Below are positions 9,543 through 20,115 of a stretch of 64,000 nt of DNA, piece by piece (position 1 is the stretch's first letter; every line of letters starts with the position of its first letter). Origin of the DNA: Epinephelus fuscoguttatus (Eukaryota > Chordata > Actinopteri > Perciformes > Serranidae); contig NC_064773.1 of assembly GCF_011397635.1 (NCBI RefSeq), positions 22,236,449-22,300,448 of the forward strand, given 5' to 3'. Both the position numbers and the translations under genes were made by a program. A model generated the notes under the pieces. The model ran no database searches. It was not told the DNA's origin and saw only the letters and a list, made by a program, of their open reading frames with translations.

Positions 9543-9724
9543 TTGCTTTTTATCGGCCTTATCAAATACAAATTACAAAATACTCAAATGTAATTGAAAT
9601 ATGTATTTTAAATACAAGTAATAGAATTACTGCCCTTCCCTGCCGGATGTATTATGTGTTCGCTGTGTCTGTACGTAGAGACGTTGATTGTCCCGTCATT
9701 GTGAACAAGATTTCTTAAAAAACG

Positions 9725-10095
9725 CCTTGAGGAAATGTCTACAAATTTGGCACTAGTTTTTGGTGGTCATAGGTCAAAGGTCAAGGTCACTATGACCTTG
9801 TTTTCTCATTCTCGTGAATGCAACATCTCAAGAACACATCAAGGGAATTTCTTTAGGTTTGGCACAAATGTCCACTTTGACTCAAGAATGAACTGAGATG
9901 AATGATTTAGATTTTGGTGGTCAAGGGTCAAAGGTCAAGGTCATTGTGACCTTGTCTGTCTCATTCTCATGAACGCAGTATCTCAAGAACGCCTTGAGGG
10001 AATTTCTTCAAATTTGGCACAAATGTCCACTTGGACTCAAGAATGAACTAAGATGAATGATTAGATTTTGGTGGTCAAGGGTCAAAGGTCAATTT
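9725..10095. repeat. 154-bp tandem repeat with nuclear-receptor half sites
   Basis: About two and a half copies of a 154-base unit are present. Landmarks repeat exactly 154 bases apart (AGGTCA palindromes at 9784 and 9938; GGGTCAaAGGTCA at 9925 and 10079). Each unit contains catctcaagaac/tatctcaagaac, ttggcacaaatgtccac, ttggtggtca and clustered AGGTCA hexamers. The third copy is interrupted at about 10095 by the LINE fragment that follows. It resembles a dispersed repeat common in fish. Confidence 0.7.
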
Positions 10096-11020
10096 GCCCC
10101 TTTATCTGCCGTTAATGGTGACATGGGATGGGTACCGTGTGAGGTTAGGTGGAAGGTAAATATGATAAACTTGTGGAATAGAATGCTTGAGCTACCCGAT
10201 GACAGAATGGCGAAGAAGATTTTCATGTGGCATCTCTCAGTGGAAGGAGAATGGGCGTCAGAGATGTATGATCTGCTTCAGGAGCATGGGCTTAAACATC
10301 TCTATAGCCACAGACAGAGAGTGGATGTGGGGATGTTTAAAGAATTTGCCATGACAAAATATAAAAGTAATTGGCTGGACAAAATTAATCATAAACCAAA
10401 ATTACGCATATATTGTTTGTTTAAAGAAGTGTATGCTTGTGAAAGATATGTTATGTATGATTTATCTAAGAGCCAAAGATCTCAAAGATTTCGCTTTGGG
10501 ATATTACCGCTACATATTGAGACAGGATGCTACAGTAGAACTGAGGAAGATCAAAGATTATGTCACTACTGTGAGCTCAGTGAAATAGAGAATGAAACTC
10601 ACTTCCTGCTGTACTGTCCATTTTATGATGACCTAAGAGAAACACTCTTTGACAAAGTGTCAAGACATGTAGGTCTGTCCCAGGATAACCAAATAGTTAA
10701 ATGGTTATTTGATAATCATATATTTGCAATATTTAATTATATCCACAAAGCGTGGAATAGAAGACAACAGGCAACTTATGCACACAGAAAGATCGTGGCT
10801 CTAAAGATTGTCCTTTTTATTTTATTTTATTTTGTTTTATTTACTTCTGTTGATCTTCATTCGTGGCTTGTGTATACGTCATGTTTACTATGTTATGTTG
10901 GCGTGATGGCACTGGAAAGTGTTTTGTTTAAAATGTGTCTGAATAATCCCATGAGGGATGGGCTGCCTTGGGGCAGCCAGACACGAAAATAAAAATTTAT
11001 TCATTCATTCATTCATTCAT
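10096..11020 (+). mobile_element. 5'-truncated LINE, C-terminal ORF intact in frame (I-clade-like)
   Basis: An open frame runs to the stop at 10990-10992. Its LINE part begins after the repeat junction at about 10095. It encodes the region downstream of the reverse transcriptase: FRFGILPLHIETGCYSR, a zinc-knuckle-like LCHYCELSEIENETHFLLYC (C-x2-C, H, C) and CPFYDDLRETLF, then a hydrophobic stretch and GLPWGSQTRK. A 3' tail of TTCA/ATTC repeats (10999-11020) marks the retrotransposition end. The preserved frame over about 300 codons suggests a fairly recent insertion. Clade call (I/Nimb-like) is from memory of family motifs. Confidence 0.7.
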
Positions 11021-12910
11021 TGTATGAACGAAACATTTGTTGGAATGGGAAAGCTGGCTGATACTTTAGGAAGTTAACTAAGCTAACCACTAGCACCTAC
11101 CGGTCCAGCAGAAACCAAGCCAACTCTGCGTTGCACTTCATCGTGTCCTCAGTGTTTGCCCATGAAAGTTAAAGTCAACCCCAGATTCACTCTCATTTTG
11201 GAACAAGCTTTGTTTGCTTTGCTGTATTTTTTCAGCACTGTGTCCGCAATTTTGTAGCTTCCTCTTGCACTTGTGCTGCTTACAGTCTGGCACTGTGCTG
11301 CCATGTTTTTTATAAGGTCCTGACCTCACTTAAACACTGTTTTCTCGGGGCTACACAACTAGAAATACAGACAGACACAATAGACAGGGTGTCCACGTGA
11401 CAGAGTGCTTATGTTATCAGATTACTCGAGACAGTCATATGTTTACAGAGCTGGTCATGTGAGACTAATACTGTAAATTAACAACATAACACCACATTAA
11501 TTACATCTATCTTTGATGATATCTAACACGCTGACATGAGTTGTCAGTGTTTTTAGGCACCTCCATATTTAAGAACACCTTAAGTTGAGTTTATCACAGC
11601 TTTCAGAAAAGTCAGGGGTGTAATTATGATTTGGATGTGGATGTGAACACTGTTTATGTGTCAGAAATTCATACTCCTATATGACATGAATGTAGCATTA
11701 GCCTGCCACCTGACAAACAACGACACACCACCAGCCACTGACAGGAAAAGGAACATTTCTAAGATGTTTTTCAACCTCTAATTATTTTCAACGGTACATA
11801 AAAATACACTGATAATATTTTTGACTGAAGAAACTGATTGTGTTTTCAGTTTGACTTGAGTCTGAGACTGTTTACTTCTCAAATATGCTTTTGAATTCCT
11901 CAAAATGTTTGTCTGAGTCAGCCATTTTAGCAGTTTTTCTCAAAATGCAGTCAGTGATTATTCAGATATTCTGTTTTACACAAGGACGGGTTTATCTTGA
12001 CAGACATAAAAATCTATGAGTAATAGTAGTGCCTCTCTCTCGAGCTGTAATTTAAAATAAAAAATCCAGAGCAAAGTGGTGAGAAAAGACTAATATTCTG
12101 TACTTTCATCATCCCCCAAAGTAAAAATCAATGAGGTGCTGGAAAGGCAAAGAGAGAGTCAGGGAGCCAGGATACCAAAAAAAAAAGAAGAAATTACTCA
12201 CTCCTGTATATTTCAAGCAGCTCCCACCCTGAACACAACCTGAACACAGCACATACAGTATCTCCTTCACGCCAGCTCCAAGTGTCTGAATAGTGTAATC
12301 AACATTTGTATAATCATCCCAGTTTGACTTTATTAAAGTCTCCTGTGAGCTGGCCTCACGCTGCTTCATGTAATTAGAATCTCATAGCCATACAGGTTAC
12401 ACTGAGAGCAATCATTCTTTACACAGTAAAGAAGAGTACTCCAAATTACTATGATGTCAGATCCTGCTAATTTTCTTCTTTGTTTGTCTTTATCTAGCTC
12501 TAATTTCATTTCATTTTAAAGCACCCCTGTTTGTTCCAGTTGAAAGTGGCTGATTATTTGAATAGTGTGAAAATAAAACAATTTTCTAAGGCCAGCTTGA
12601 CATGAACAATTTGTTTTTGGTTTTCCACAGGCAGGAAGTTTTTTTCTGTGTTACTAAGCTGTGACAGCATCATTTAGAGTTCAGTGCTGAATTTATAACC
12701 AGTTTGATTGATTCACTTCGTTTTCACTTTGTTCATAGGAATACCCAGCTTTGTCTTATAGCTCCCTCTAGTGGCTGGTGTGTTGAATCAGCACATTTTA
12801 TGGAGCAACACCCTTTGTATTCTGTAAAGTTTTGTGCATACACTGTATTATTTGCTGTCATCATGGGGAAGGGAAGCAACATAAAACCAGGTGTTTTAGG
12901 TACAATTAAA
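11021..12910. other. Intergenic spacer, nothing recognised
   Basis: AT-rich, low-complexity patches (for example an A run at 12177-12190) and only short, unsupported frames. No RNA gene, splice structure or inverted repeat was recognised. It separates the LINE from the SINE upstream of the alg10 3' region. Confidence 0.4.
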
Positions 12911-13257
12911 CATTGTCACCTCACAGCAAGAGGGTTCCCAGTTCAAATCCAGGGTGAAGGGCTGGAAATCAGGGTGGGGGAGCCCTTCTGTGCAGAATTT
13001 GCACCTTCTCCCAGTGTCAGCGTGGGTACTCCAGCTTCCTCCCACAGTCCAAAGACATGCAGGTTAACTGGTGACTCTAAATTGTCCGTAGGTGTGAATG
13101 TGAGCATGAATGGTTGTCTGTCTCTATGTGTCAGCCCTGTGATAGTCTGGTGACCTGTCCAGGGTGTACCCCGCCTCTAGCCCAATGACAGCTGGGATAG
13201 GCTCCAGCCCACCTGCAACCCTCAAGAGGATAAGTGGTTACGGAAATGGATGGATAG
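12911..13257 (+). mobile_element. tRNA-derived SINE, copy 1
   Basis: A degenerate RNA polymerase III B box (AGTTCAAATCC, 12940-12950) is followed by the family body shared with two other copies in this window: actccagcttcctcccacag, tccaaagacatgcaggtta, gtcagccctgtgatagtctg, gataggctccagcc and a tail of GGATGGATAG. The 5' A box is lost. Divergence from the copies at 15302 and 58048 is modest. The short frame that runs through it is not a gene. Confidence 0.8.
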
Positions 13258-13564
13258 TTTCTCAGCATCTGAGACTGAAATAGTTACAAAAACAAGACTT
13301 CCAGTTGCCCTAACTGTCAAGCTGGCCAGGCATTTAAAGCTTCTGGGTCCTGAGCTGCACCCTCTGAATTGGAGAGCCGGACTGGATGCTGCTTCACTCA
13401 GGATCCTGACACATCAGCCTGAGGAACACCAACGCCTTTGCAGTTGGACCACACATCCCAATCAGCATGACTCACAACTACAAGAAGGGTTAATGTGGAG
13501 TAGGAGTGGGCTGTTAACATTCACCAAAAGTGCTCTTTAAATAAACTTGACCTGAGACTTCATA
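13258..13564. other. Spacer between SINE and alg10 3' end
   Basis: Unique sequence with one short plus-strand frame that continues out of the SINE; it has no domain and is rejected as a gene. The region ends at the distal polyadenylation signal of the minus-strand gene. Confidence 0.35.
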
Positions 13565-13575
13565 TCACGAGTCAT

Positions 13576-13581
13576 TTTATT
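13576..13581 (-). terminator. Distal candidate poly(A) signal for alg10
   Basis: TTTATT on the plus strand is AATAAA on the minus strand. It is the most distal candidate downstream of alg10 before sequence of a different character. A proximal alternative stands at 15185-15190. Confidence 0.35.
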
Positions 13582-13893
13582 CAAAGGTTTACACAAGACT
13601 GTATCAACAAGGGCAGCGTACAGCTGGAGGACAGATCAAGTTCATAGTTAAAGGAATACTTCACCCAAAAATGATCATTAGCACTTCAGTTATTCACCAC
13701 GTGTTACCCTGACTTCATGGATAAAACTCTGTTTTTCTAGCTTACCTCCACGGTGAACGAAGAATCCAAAAACAAAGAACAAGTTTTCTTCTCAGATTCA
13801 ACGTAACACGGTGAGAAACTGATAAACAAACAAACGTTTTGTGGGGGAAGTACTCCTTAAAACTGCATGTATCTAGTGAAATAAAACACACGT

Positions 13894-13896
<3 letters not shown>

Positions 13897-13928
<32 letters not shown>
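13897..13928. repeat. (CA)n microsatellite
   Basis: Sixteen CA dinucleotides, uninterrupted, lie in the presumed 3' region of alg10. An A run of eighteen bases follows at 13989-14006. Confidence 0.95.
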
Positions 13929-13930
<2 letters not shown>

Positions 13931-15301
13931 TCAGGCACAATGAAAGTAGAGGACAGAAAGTGGATACAAACAGTCAACAAATAAACTCCAAAAAAAAAAA
14001 AAAAAAGACTTACAAAATCACAGAAAAGGCTAATTTCTAAATCACCTCCAGTGGAACTTTACTGCTTGGTGAAAGTAAAATCAAGGTAAAAATATTTGAA
14101 AACATACATTATAATTATAAAGTTGGGTCATTGGTGTTCTTCACTGGCAGAAAGCAGAGAATCTCAGTCACTCCAAAAACATCCCATACAATAAAAATTC
14201 TAAAGTTTACAATATGGCTGTCATTTTTGGTCTCTTTAATCATATTTACAGATCATGTCAACAACGCCACCAAAGATCCACTCGCAGAGCTGCGTACAGT
14301 ATTTACATTAAAGTACAAAACTGTTATAGCCATAAGAAAACCAAACCCAGACTCCCACAAAAAATGCTGAAATGAAATGATTACTTTTCCACCCTGCAGA
14401 AGGATCGACACCTCAACCAAAAACTTTTATATACAATAAATTCTCATCAAAACATACCAGTATATTTTAGATTTTACATCACTGTCACCACCATTTTATT
14501 TTCAAAGGAAAAAACTTGAATACTTTTTACAAAATTAATTCTCTTTGTATTCTCTTTGTCATTTTAATTACAGCCCTGCTTCAGTGTTTGTAGCTTTTCT
14601 CAGTGAAAACAAAACCCACCCTAACTCAACCCCCAAATCCTCTCGATTAAGGGTGGAGTCTGCGATTTTAATTCAATGCACTTTTTGGCAAAGTCAACTC
14701 TAAATATTCCGCTATCTGTCCATTCTGTGTGTGCTGCTGTTGTCATGATACTGGAATTTCTAACTTCAATATAATACCGTTATTATTATATTCAATAGCA
14801 TTTTCGATGCCAGCCTCTCACTATATTACTGATTCATTCTGGTCCACCATTTTTTAATTGTCTTAGTCATCTCCTACGGTTGTATCTGTCTTGAAATTCG
14901 CTGAACTGCCTCCACGATCTCTGCTGGTACTGCTCTGTTCTGTCTGTATCTGTAAAAATTTCAGAAAACGTACACAAATACAGATGAAATTAACAAAAGT
15001 ACAAACAGAAGGCTTCGTCCGTCTTAGTATACGTATCTAAAGTTGAGCATAAATGAGCCGTTAGGTTCTGTGCCCAAGACTGAAGGGGCTTTCATATCAG
15101 GGACCAGCGCCCAGATCCAAGTCCACTTGACCCCAAAGTCCAGTTTGTTTGATTAGTGTTAAAATGGTCAGGAAAACCCTGCTTTTTATTCTAGTACCAT
15201 GTTGGCTAAAATGTTGGTGACATTCTTATGTAAATAAACATGCTAATAAACACGGGACTTTATCATATCATGTATGGACATGACTTGAATAATATTTGCG
15301 G

Positions 15302-15648
15302 GGGCTGCACGGTGGTGTAGTGGTTAGCACTGTCACCTCGGCGCAAGAGGGCTCCTGGTTTGTACCCGGGCAGGAGCCCGTCTGTGTGGCGTTTGGATGC
15401 TCTCCCCATGTCAGCGTGGGTTTTCTCTGGGTACTCCAGCTTCCTCCCACAGTCCAAAGACATGCAGATTAATTGGCGACTCTAAATTATCCGTAGGTGT
15501 GAATGGTTGTCTGTCTCTATGTGTCAGCCCTGTGATAGTCTGGTGACCTGTCCAGGGTGTACCCTGCCTCTAGCCCAATGACAACTGGGATAGGCTCCAG
15601 CCCCCCCGTGACCCTCAAGAGGATAAGCGGTTACGGAAAATGAATGAC
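15302..15648 (+). mobile_element. tRNA-derived SINE, copy 2 (best preserved)
   Basis: Both polymerase III promoter boxes are present: A box TGGTGTAGTGG (15313-15323) and a B box GGTTtgtaCCC (15357-15367) that departs from GGTTCGANTCC. The body matches copy 1 closely and ends gataagcggttacggaaaa tgaatga. It is the most complete of the three copies in the window. It lies antisense in the presumed alg10 3' region. Confidence 0.85.
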
Positions 15649-16025
15649 CTCAATAAGACGACGTAATTATCCTAACAGTCCTACTTGTGAGGGAGAACTG
15701 GTGGGAGGGGTGTTTATCTTTGTGTGTTGACTTCAAATATCAACGGTCTTTCTCCAGAATCGCAGACTCCACCTTTAAATGGTTTTCACTTCAACCTGTC
15801 ACATAAATCTATCAATACTGACTCTCTGTGTAAAATATGGCGATCCCTTTACATTAACCCAAAATGGTAAAAATGTGAGCCATTTCTTTTCTGTTACTGC
15901 GACGTAACAGAAGCTTTTCTTTGATTTCTGAGATGTCACATGGACTGTGGTTCTCTGGAAAGCATTTTTAAACCTACATCCCGATTGAGTCCTGGAACTC
16001 CTGACATCAGATACTGTCTCTTTGT

Positions 16026-19000
16026 TCACCACATGAACCTCTGTGTGGCCGTGCTGTCCGGCCAGTGGAAGGTCTTACTGATGAAGATGTAAAGCGTGGC
16101 AGCGTTGACCGCCGTGTAGAGAAGGAACTCCACAATGAGTCTGGGAAGAGAGGGGAGGGGCATGTGCAGACGGTACATCAGGTAGGGAATGATGAAGTAC
16201 CTGAACTCCAGCAGCTTCTGGGGTACTGTTGCGGCCAGGAGGCATGCCAGGAACGCCAAACTCCAGAACAGTGAGCGTGACTTGAAGGAGTCCAGAAAAT
16301 TCCACCCTGCAAACACGTACGCGGGGATGAGGAGAAAGCGCATCAGCTCGTGCCTCTGGAAAAGCCTATTCCACACGTAGAAGGGGAAATGGCGGTTATC
16401 TGCGAGGAGGTACTTGTGGACGAAGGTGAACTTCCACACCAGGAGCAAGGAGACGCACGTGACGAAGAGGAAGAACAGAGGCTGCTTTTTCAGAGCCTGG
16501 AGGAAGCGAAGAGCGCGGTGATAACAAAGGGAGACGGGGAGGGAGAAGAAGAGAGTGAAGGAGAAGAAGTAGAAGAGCTGGGGGAAGTTCAGGCAGGCCT
16601 CATGGCTCGTCCTGTCACCCACCACTACCCCATCATTCAGAACCACGAACGCCAGGAAGCCCATGCCGACTACCGCGTAAGGCCAGGCCACCAGCAGCAC
16701 CGCCTTCACATGACTGGGTGAGGTGAGGAACTCCAGTGTGAAGAGCATCACCTTCTTGGCTCCACTGAATGACAGCGGGACCTGGGACGGAGGAGACTTC
16801 TCATCCCTCTTTTTCGTGTGCTCCACCCTCCAGGCCTCGTCCATTTTGGCAGCCACCAGCGTGCCTGCGCAGAAGGCCACCCAGATGATATTGGTCTGGC
16901 GGAAGAGCACGGAGCAGACGCCGAGGAGCGCTGAGGCCTTGTGACAACCGTAGAGCGTCATGAGGTAGGTGAAGAGGGTGAAGAAAGTAGATCCGGCGTC
17001 GGTGTAGTAGAGGAAGTTAAAGAAGTAGAGCACGGGGAAGGTGGAAAGAGACAGCGCTGAGAGGACTCGGCGTGAGGTCGTCCGCGTCTGGAAAAAGGAA
17101 ACGTGATATCAGATAACATGAAAATGTCAAAACAACATCACTCAGGCATGATGATTTTCGCCATGTCGTACAAATACCTTCTCCCTGAGGTGCAGTTTAC
17201 AGATGAGCAGATAGAGCAGGTAAAGGTTGCCGCAGTTGAACAGCAGGTTGATGAAGCGCAGCATGGCGGTGGAACACACCACTTGGCCTGTCAGGTCAGC
17301 GAGCCACACCACAGGCTTGATGACTCCCACAGAGACAAGGTACAGACCTGGGAGAGTGGTGATCATCGGGTCCCACTGAGGAAGAATCAAAGCCATATCA
17401 AAAGGGCCGTTCACCAATTTCAAATGAAAGTAAGTTTACTTGTATCATGTTGTGAAAATAGATATAATGTCTGTGGCAAAGTTATCTCAGCTTGGGCTTG
17501 AAGATGACACATTCTAACAGAGAGCCTGCCATACAAATGGAGATAACTGGAGTCTGAAAGTCATGAATGTTTATGCAGTGACACTCAGCCGATGTTTCCC
17601 CTGTGACAATGTGCCAGATGGCCCGCTAACCGTTTTGTAATTGACAATGAAAATAGGTTGGATTCACACTGGGAATTAAGTTTGTGTACTCTGAATCTAA
17701 ATAAGGTGCCAAAGTGCCTAAAAAAGCATCAAAATACAGCTTTTTTTAGTGCCAAGGGAGGATTCCCTGAAGCCCCCAACAAAGGTCCAGGCTAAGCACC
17801 AAATATCCTCAAATTCTAGAGACACCCCAGCTTTTAATAAGAAAGAATGAATGTAGACTTAATAATAATCGAGAATTTAAAATAAAGATGAGTTATGAGC
17901 CTTTAAAGGTCTAGTGTGTAGGATTTAGTGGCATCTAGAGGCGAGGTTGCAGACTGCAACCAACTGAGACTTCTACAGTGTACCAAGCGTGTAGGACAGA
18001 GGTCGGCAACTTTCACTTTCAAAAGAGGAATTTTTGGCACAAAAAAGCCTTATAATGATGGTAATACAGCATGTTAAGACTAAATTAGCTTATCAACATT
18101 ACCTATACGTGTAAGAAGAATTCATTAATATGTTTCACCAGGAGGTGGCTACTCTGCAGTGGGCTATTTATGATTATTTTGTACTATATCTTAGCAATAC
18201 TGGGGCTGAAAGCAAACAAATCCGTCCATGCATAATTTCCCCTCAAGACTTTTCCTTTTTTGGATTTGAAATTTATAGCTAGCCCACAGGGAGACTCAAG
18301 ACTAGCTATTGCTACTGAGGTTCAGCAAGCTTTAAAGGAAAAGGCACCAGGCTGTAGACGTATGACACACAGTTTAGGTGACAAAATGTTCAGACTTTTT
18401 TTTTTTTAAATTATAATTATTATCCTGCGTACAGGCTACACATTTTTACAATTGGAGAATGTAAGAATCGTTTCAGGCTTACATCAAATATAAAATAAAG
18501 TTTGATTCTTAAAAACTGGCTTCATTTTTTTTTATATATATTTTTTTTGTCAAAGCCACAGGGAGCCAGAGGAGCTAAGCGCGACATGCAGCTCCAGGGG
18601 TGCAGGTTACCTGCCCCTGGTGGAGGAACTCTGTGGTGGCCGATGCACAAATGCAAAAGGCCCAGTGTTTGATTTGTCCATACTGGGCTACTGTAGAAAC
18701 AACATGGCAGACTCTGTGGAGGAGGACTTGCTACATATAAACAGCTCATTCTAAGGTACCCAAAAACACAACAATTCATAGTTTCAGGTGATTATTAATT
18801 AAAGAAAACATAGTTATATATATTATGTACCAATTCTGTTATCTAAATCCTACACACTGGACCTTTAATATTTATTCATTTTACCTGATTAATGTTATTA
18901 TTGTTTGTTTAACTAGCCCCTACCTCCTGTCAATTTACAAAAGTGGTTCCTGCACAAAGCAGGTTGAGTATATCTGGACTAAATACAGGCACTATCAGGT

Positions 19001-19630
19001 TGCATCATGGAAAATGGAGGATCCAGCATGTTCTGGAGCCTGACCCACACTAGGAAGTAAAAGTGAGAATATCTCAGCCTCTGTTGCTTCAGCACTACCC
19101 ACTGTTGACCAGCCTCAATGATGCATTCATAATTTCACACCTGAGTGGTAGGCAAGCAAAAACTATGGTATGCTTTGATATACTGTGATCAGTCGTGAAC
19201 AGCTTTGTAGTTATGATATCATGATGATGATGATCCTTTAATCTCCACTTCCTACAGTCTGAATTAAGCTACATACACTACAATACATTAAAACACATAA
19301 CCCCCCTCTAATGCCATTCTATATGTCCGATACGGAGATTAAAAGCTCTAATAGCTGCCACATCATTTTAAAAGACAAAAGCTCCTCTGTTAGCTAACCT
19401 TAATCCGCTACACATCACTGACACTCGCTTTCATGGCTACCGCAGCTTTCAGGAAGTCACTTTACCTCGTTGAATTTCCCATGGCAGTATTTCTGAGCTT
19501 GTGGGATATGAAAAATCTCGTCCATGTACGGCTCCCTTTGCTCCCGAGTGACTCTGGAGAACAGCAGGCAGGATATCAAAAAGTTGGTGCTGCAGAGAGC
19601 AGTGAAGATGTAGCCTTCAAATTTCTCCAT
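16026..19630 (-). CDS. alg10: ALG10, dolichyl-P-Glc:Glc2Man9GlcNAc2-PP-dolichol alpha-1,2-glucosyltransferase
   Basis: It adds the third, terminal alpha-1,2-linked glucose to the dolichol-linked oligosaccharide in the ER lumen, the last step before transfer to protein by OST. Coding exons on the minus strand are 19630-19466 (55 codons), 17375-17178 (66 codons) and 17087-16026 (353 codons plus stop), all joined in phase 0 with GT/AG borders. Total 474 aa; the human protein is 473. The first exon carries the conserved REPYMDEIFHIPQAQKYC luminal motif. The second carries WDPMITTLPGLYLVS. The third has LYFFNFLYYTDAGS, FRQTNIIWVAFCAG, SHEACLNFPQLFYFFSFTLF, ADNRHFPFYVWNRLFQRHE, PQKLLEFRYFIIPY and the C-terminal WPDS...QRFMW. 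Many hydrophobic helices fit a multi-pass GT-C-type ER enzyme. Intron 1 (about 2.1 kb) holds a MITE. It is divergent from tprkb. No defect is seen. Confidence 0.96.
17903..18868. mobile_element. MITE with conserved AGGTCTAGTGTGTAGGATTTAG ends, nested insertion, in alg10 intron 1
   Basis: The left end TTTAAAGGTCTAGTGTGTAG (17902-17921) mirrors the right end (cctacacactggacctttaa, 18850-18869). Both are flanked by TTAA, consistent with a TTAA target. Internal sequence seen in many fish copies (ggcatctagaggcgaggttg; ctgggctactgtagaaacaa; ataaacagctcattctaagg) is present. The middle (about 17998-18520) begins cagaggtcggcaacttt and looks like a second, hAT-type element inserted into the first. No transposase frame exists in either. 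Confidence 0.65.
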
Positions 19631-20115
19631 GTTTGATGACGAAATCCGATGTAAAAGTGAAAGCAGTCCAAAACTAGCTGATATAATGTTGTGTTTACCG
19701 CATAACGACTGGATTTGCGGATTAAAACCACTGTACAGTCTCTACTTCGTGGGAAACTGGCTGAACTGTGACCAGTGTTTGTACACGGAAGAGTTTTGAT
19801 TCTTGACAGCTGGCGGTCCGCCGCGGAAACACGCTCGATTCGAAACCTTTGTGTATAGCAATTAGTTCCTAGCCTTTTTGAATACTTTAACGTCACACTT
19901 CTATCAAATACTACTCACCAAAATCATACATATGACATATTAAAAAGGTTAATGCTTTAAGATGTAATTTTCTAACTTAGCGGAACTGTTTTGCTAAAGA
20001 GGAACTTTCCTGCGGAGCGGTGTCACCGTGTTATGGTTCCCCCGCGTGTACAGCCCTCAACGTAAGGCGCGTTAAATCGTAACTTTCTTCGTGGTTCTTG
20101 AAGCAGTTGTCCAGC
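19631..20115. promoter_or_regulatory. Bidirectional promoter between alg10 and tprkb
   Basis: The 485 bases separate two start codons facing away from each other. The stretch is locally CpG-rich (ggcggtccgccgcggaaacacgctcg near 19812; gcgtgtacagc, aaggcgcg near 20045-20070) and has no TATA box, as expected for paired housekeeping genes. The transcription starts are not resolved. Confidence 0.6.

Larger units (their letters stand above)
13565..16025 (-). other. alg10: Probable long 3'UTR / downstream region of alg10
   Basis: No coding sequence lies between the alg10 stop (16026) and 13565 on the minus strand. Candidate AATAAA signals on the minus strand are at 15190-15185 (3'UTR about 840 bases) and at 13581-13576 (about 2.45 kb). 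The longer form would include the SINE at 15302-15648 in antisense and the CA repeat at 13897-13928. Which one is used cannot be told from sequence. Confidence 0.4.

Noticed and set aside
12940-12950. tRNA gene (B box seen)
   Set aside because: There is no cloverleaf and no A box; the sequence is part of a SINE present three times.
16065-16944. Plus-strand frames antisense to alg10 exon 3
   Set aside because: They are shadows of a conserved coding exon; no family features.
20098-20115. Upstream in-frame ATG for tprkb
   Set aside because: The family N-terminus begins at the Met at 20116; the upstream one adds six unmatched residues.
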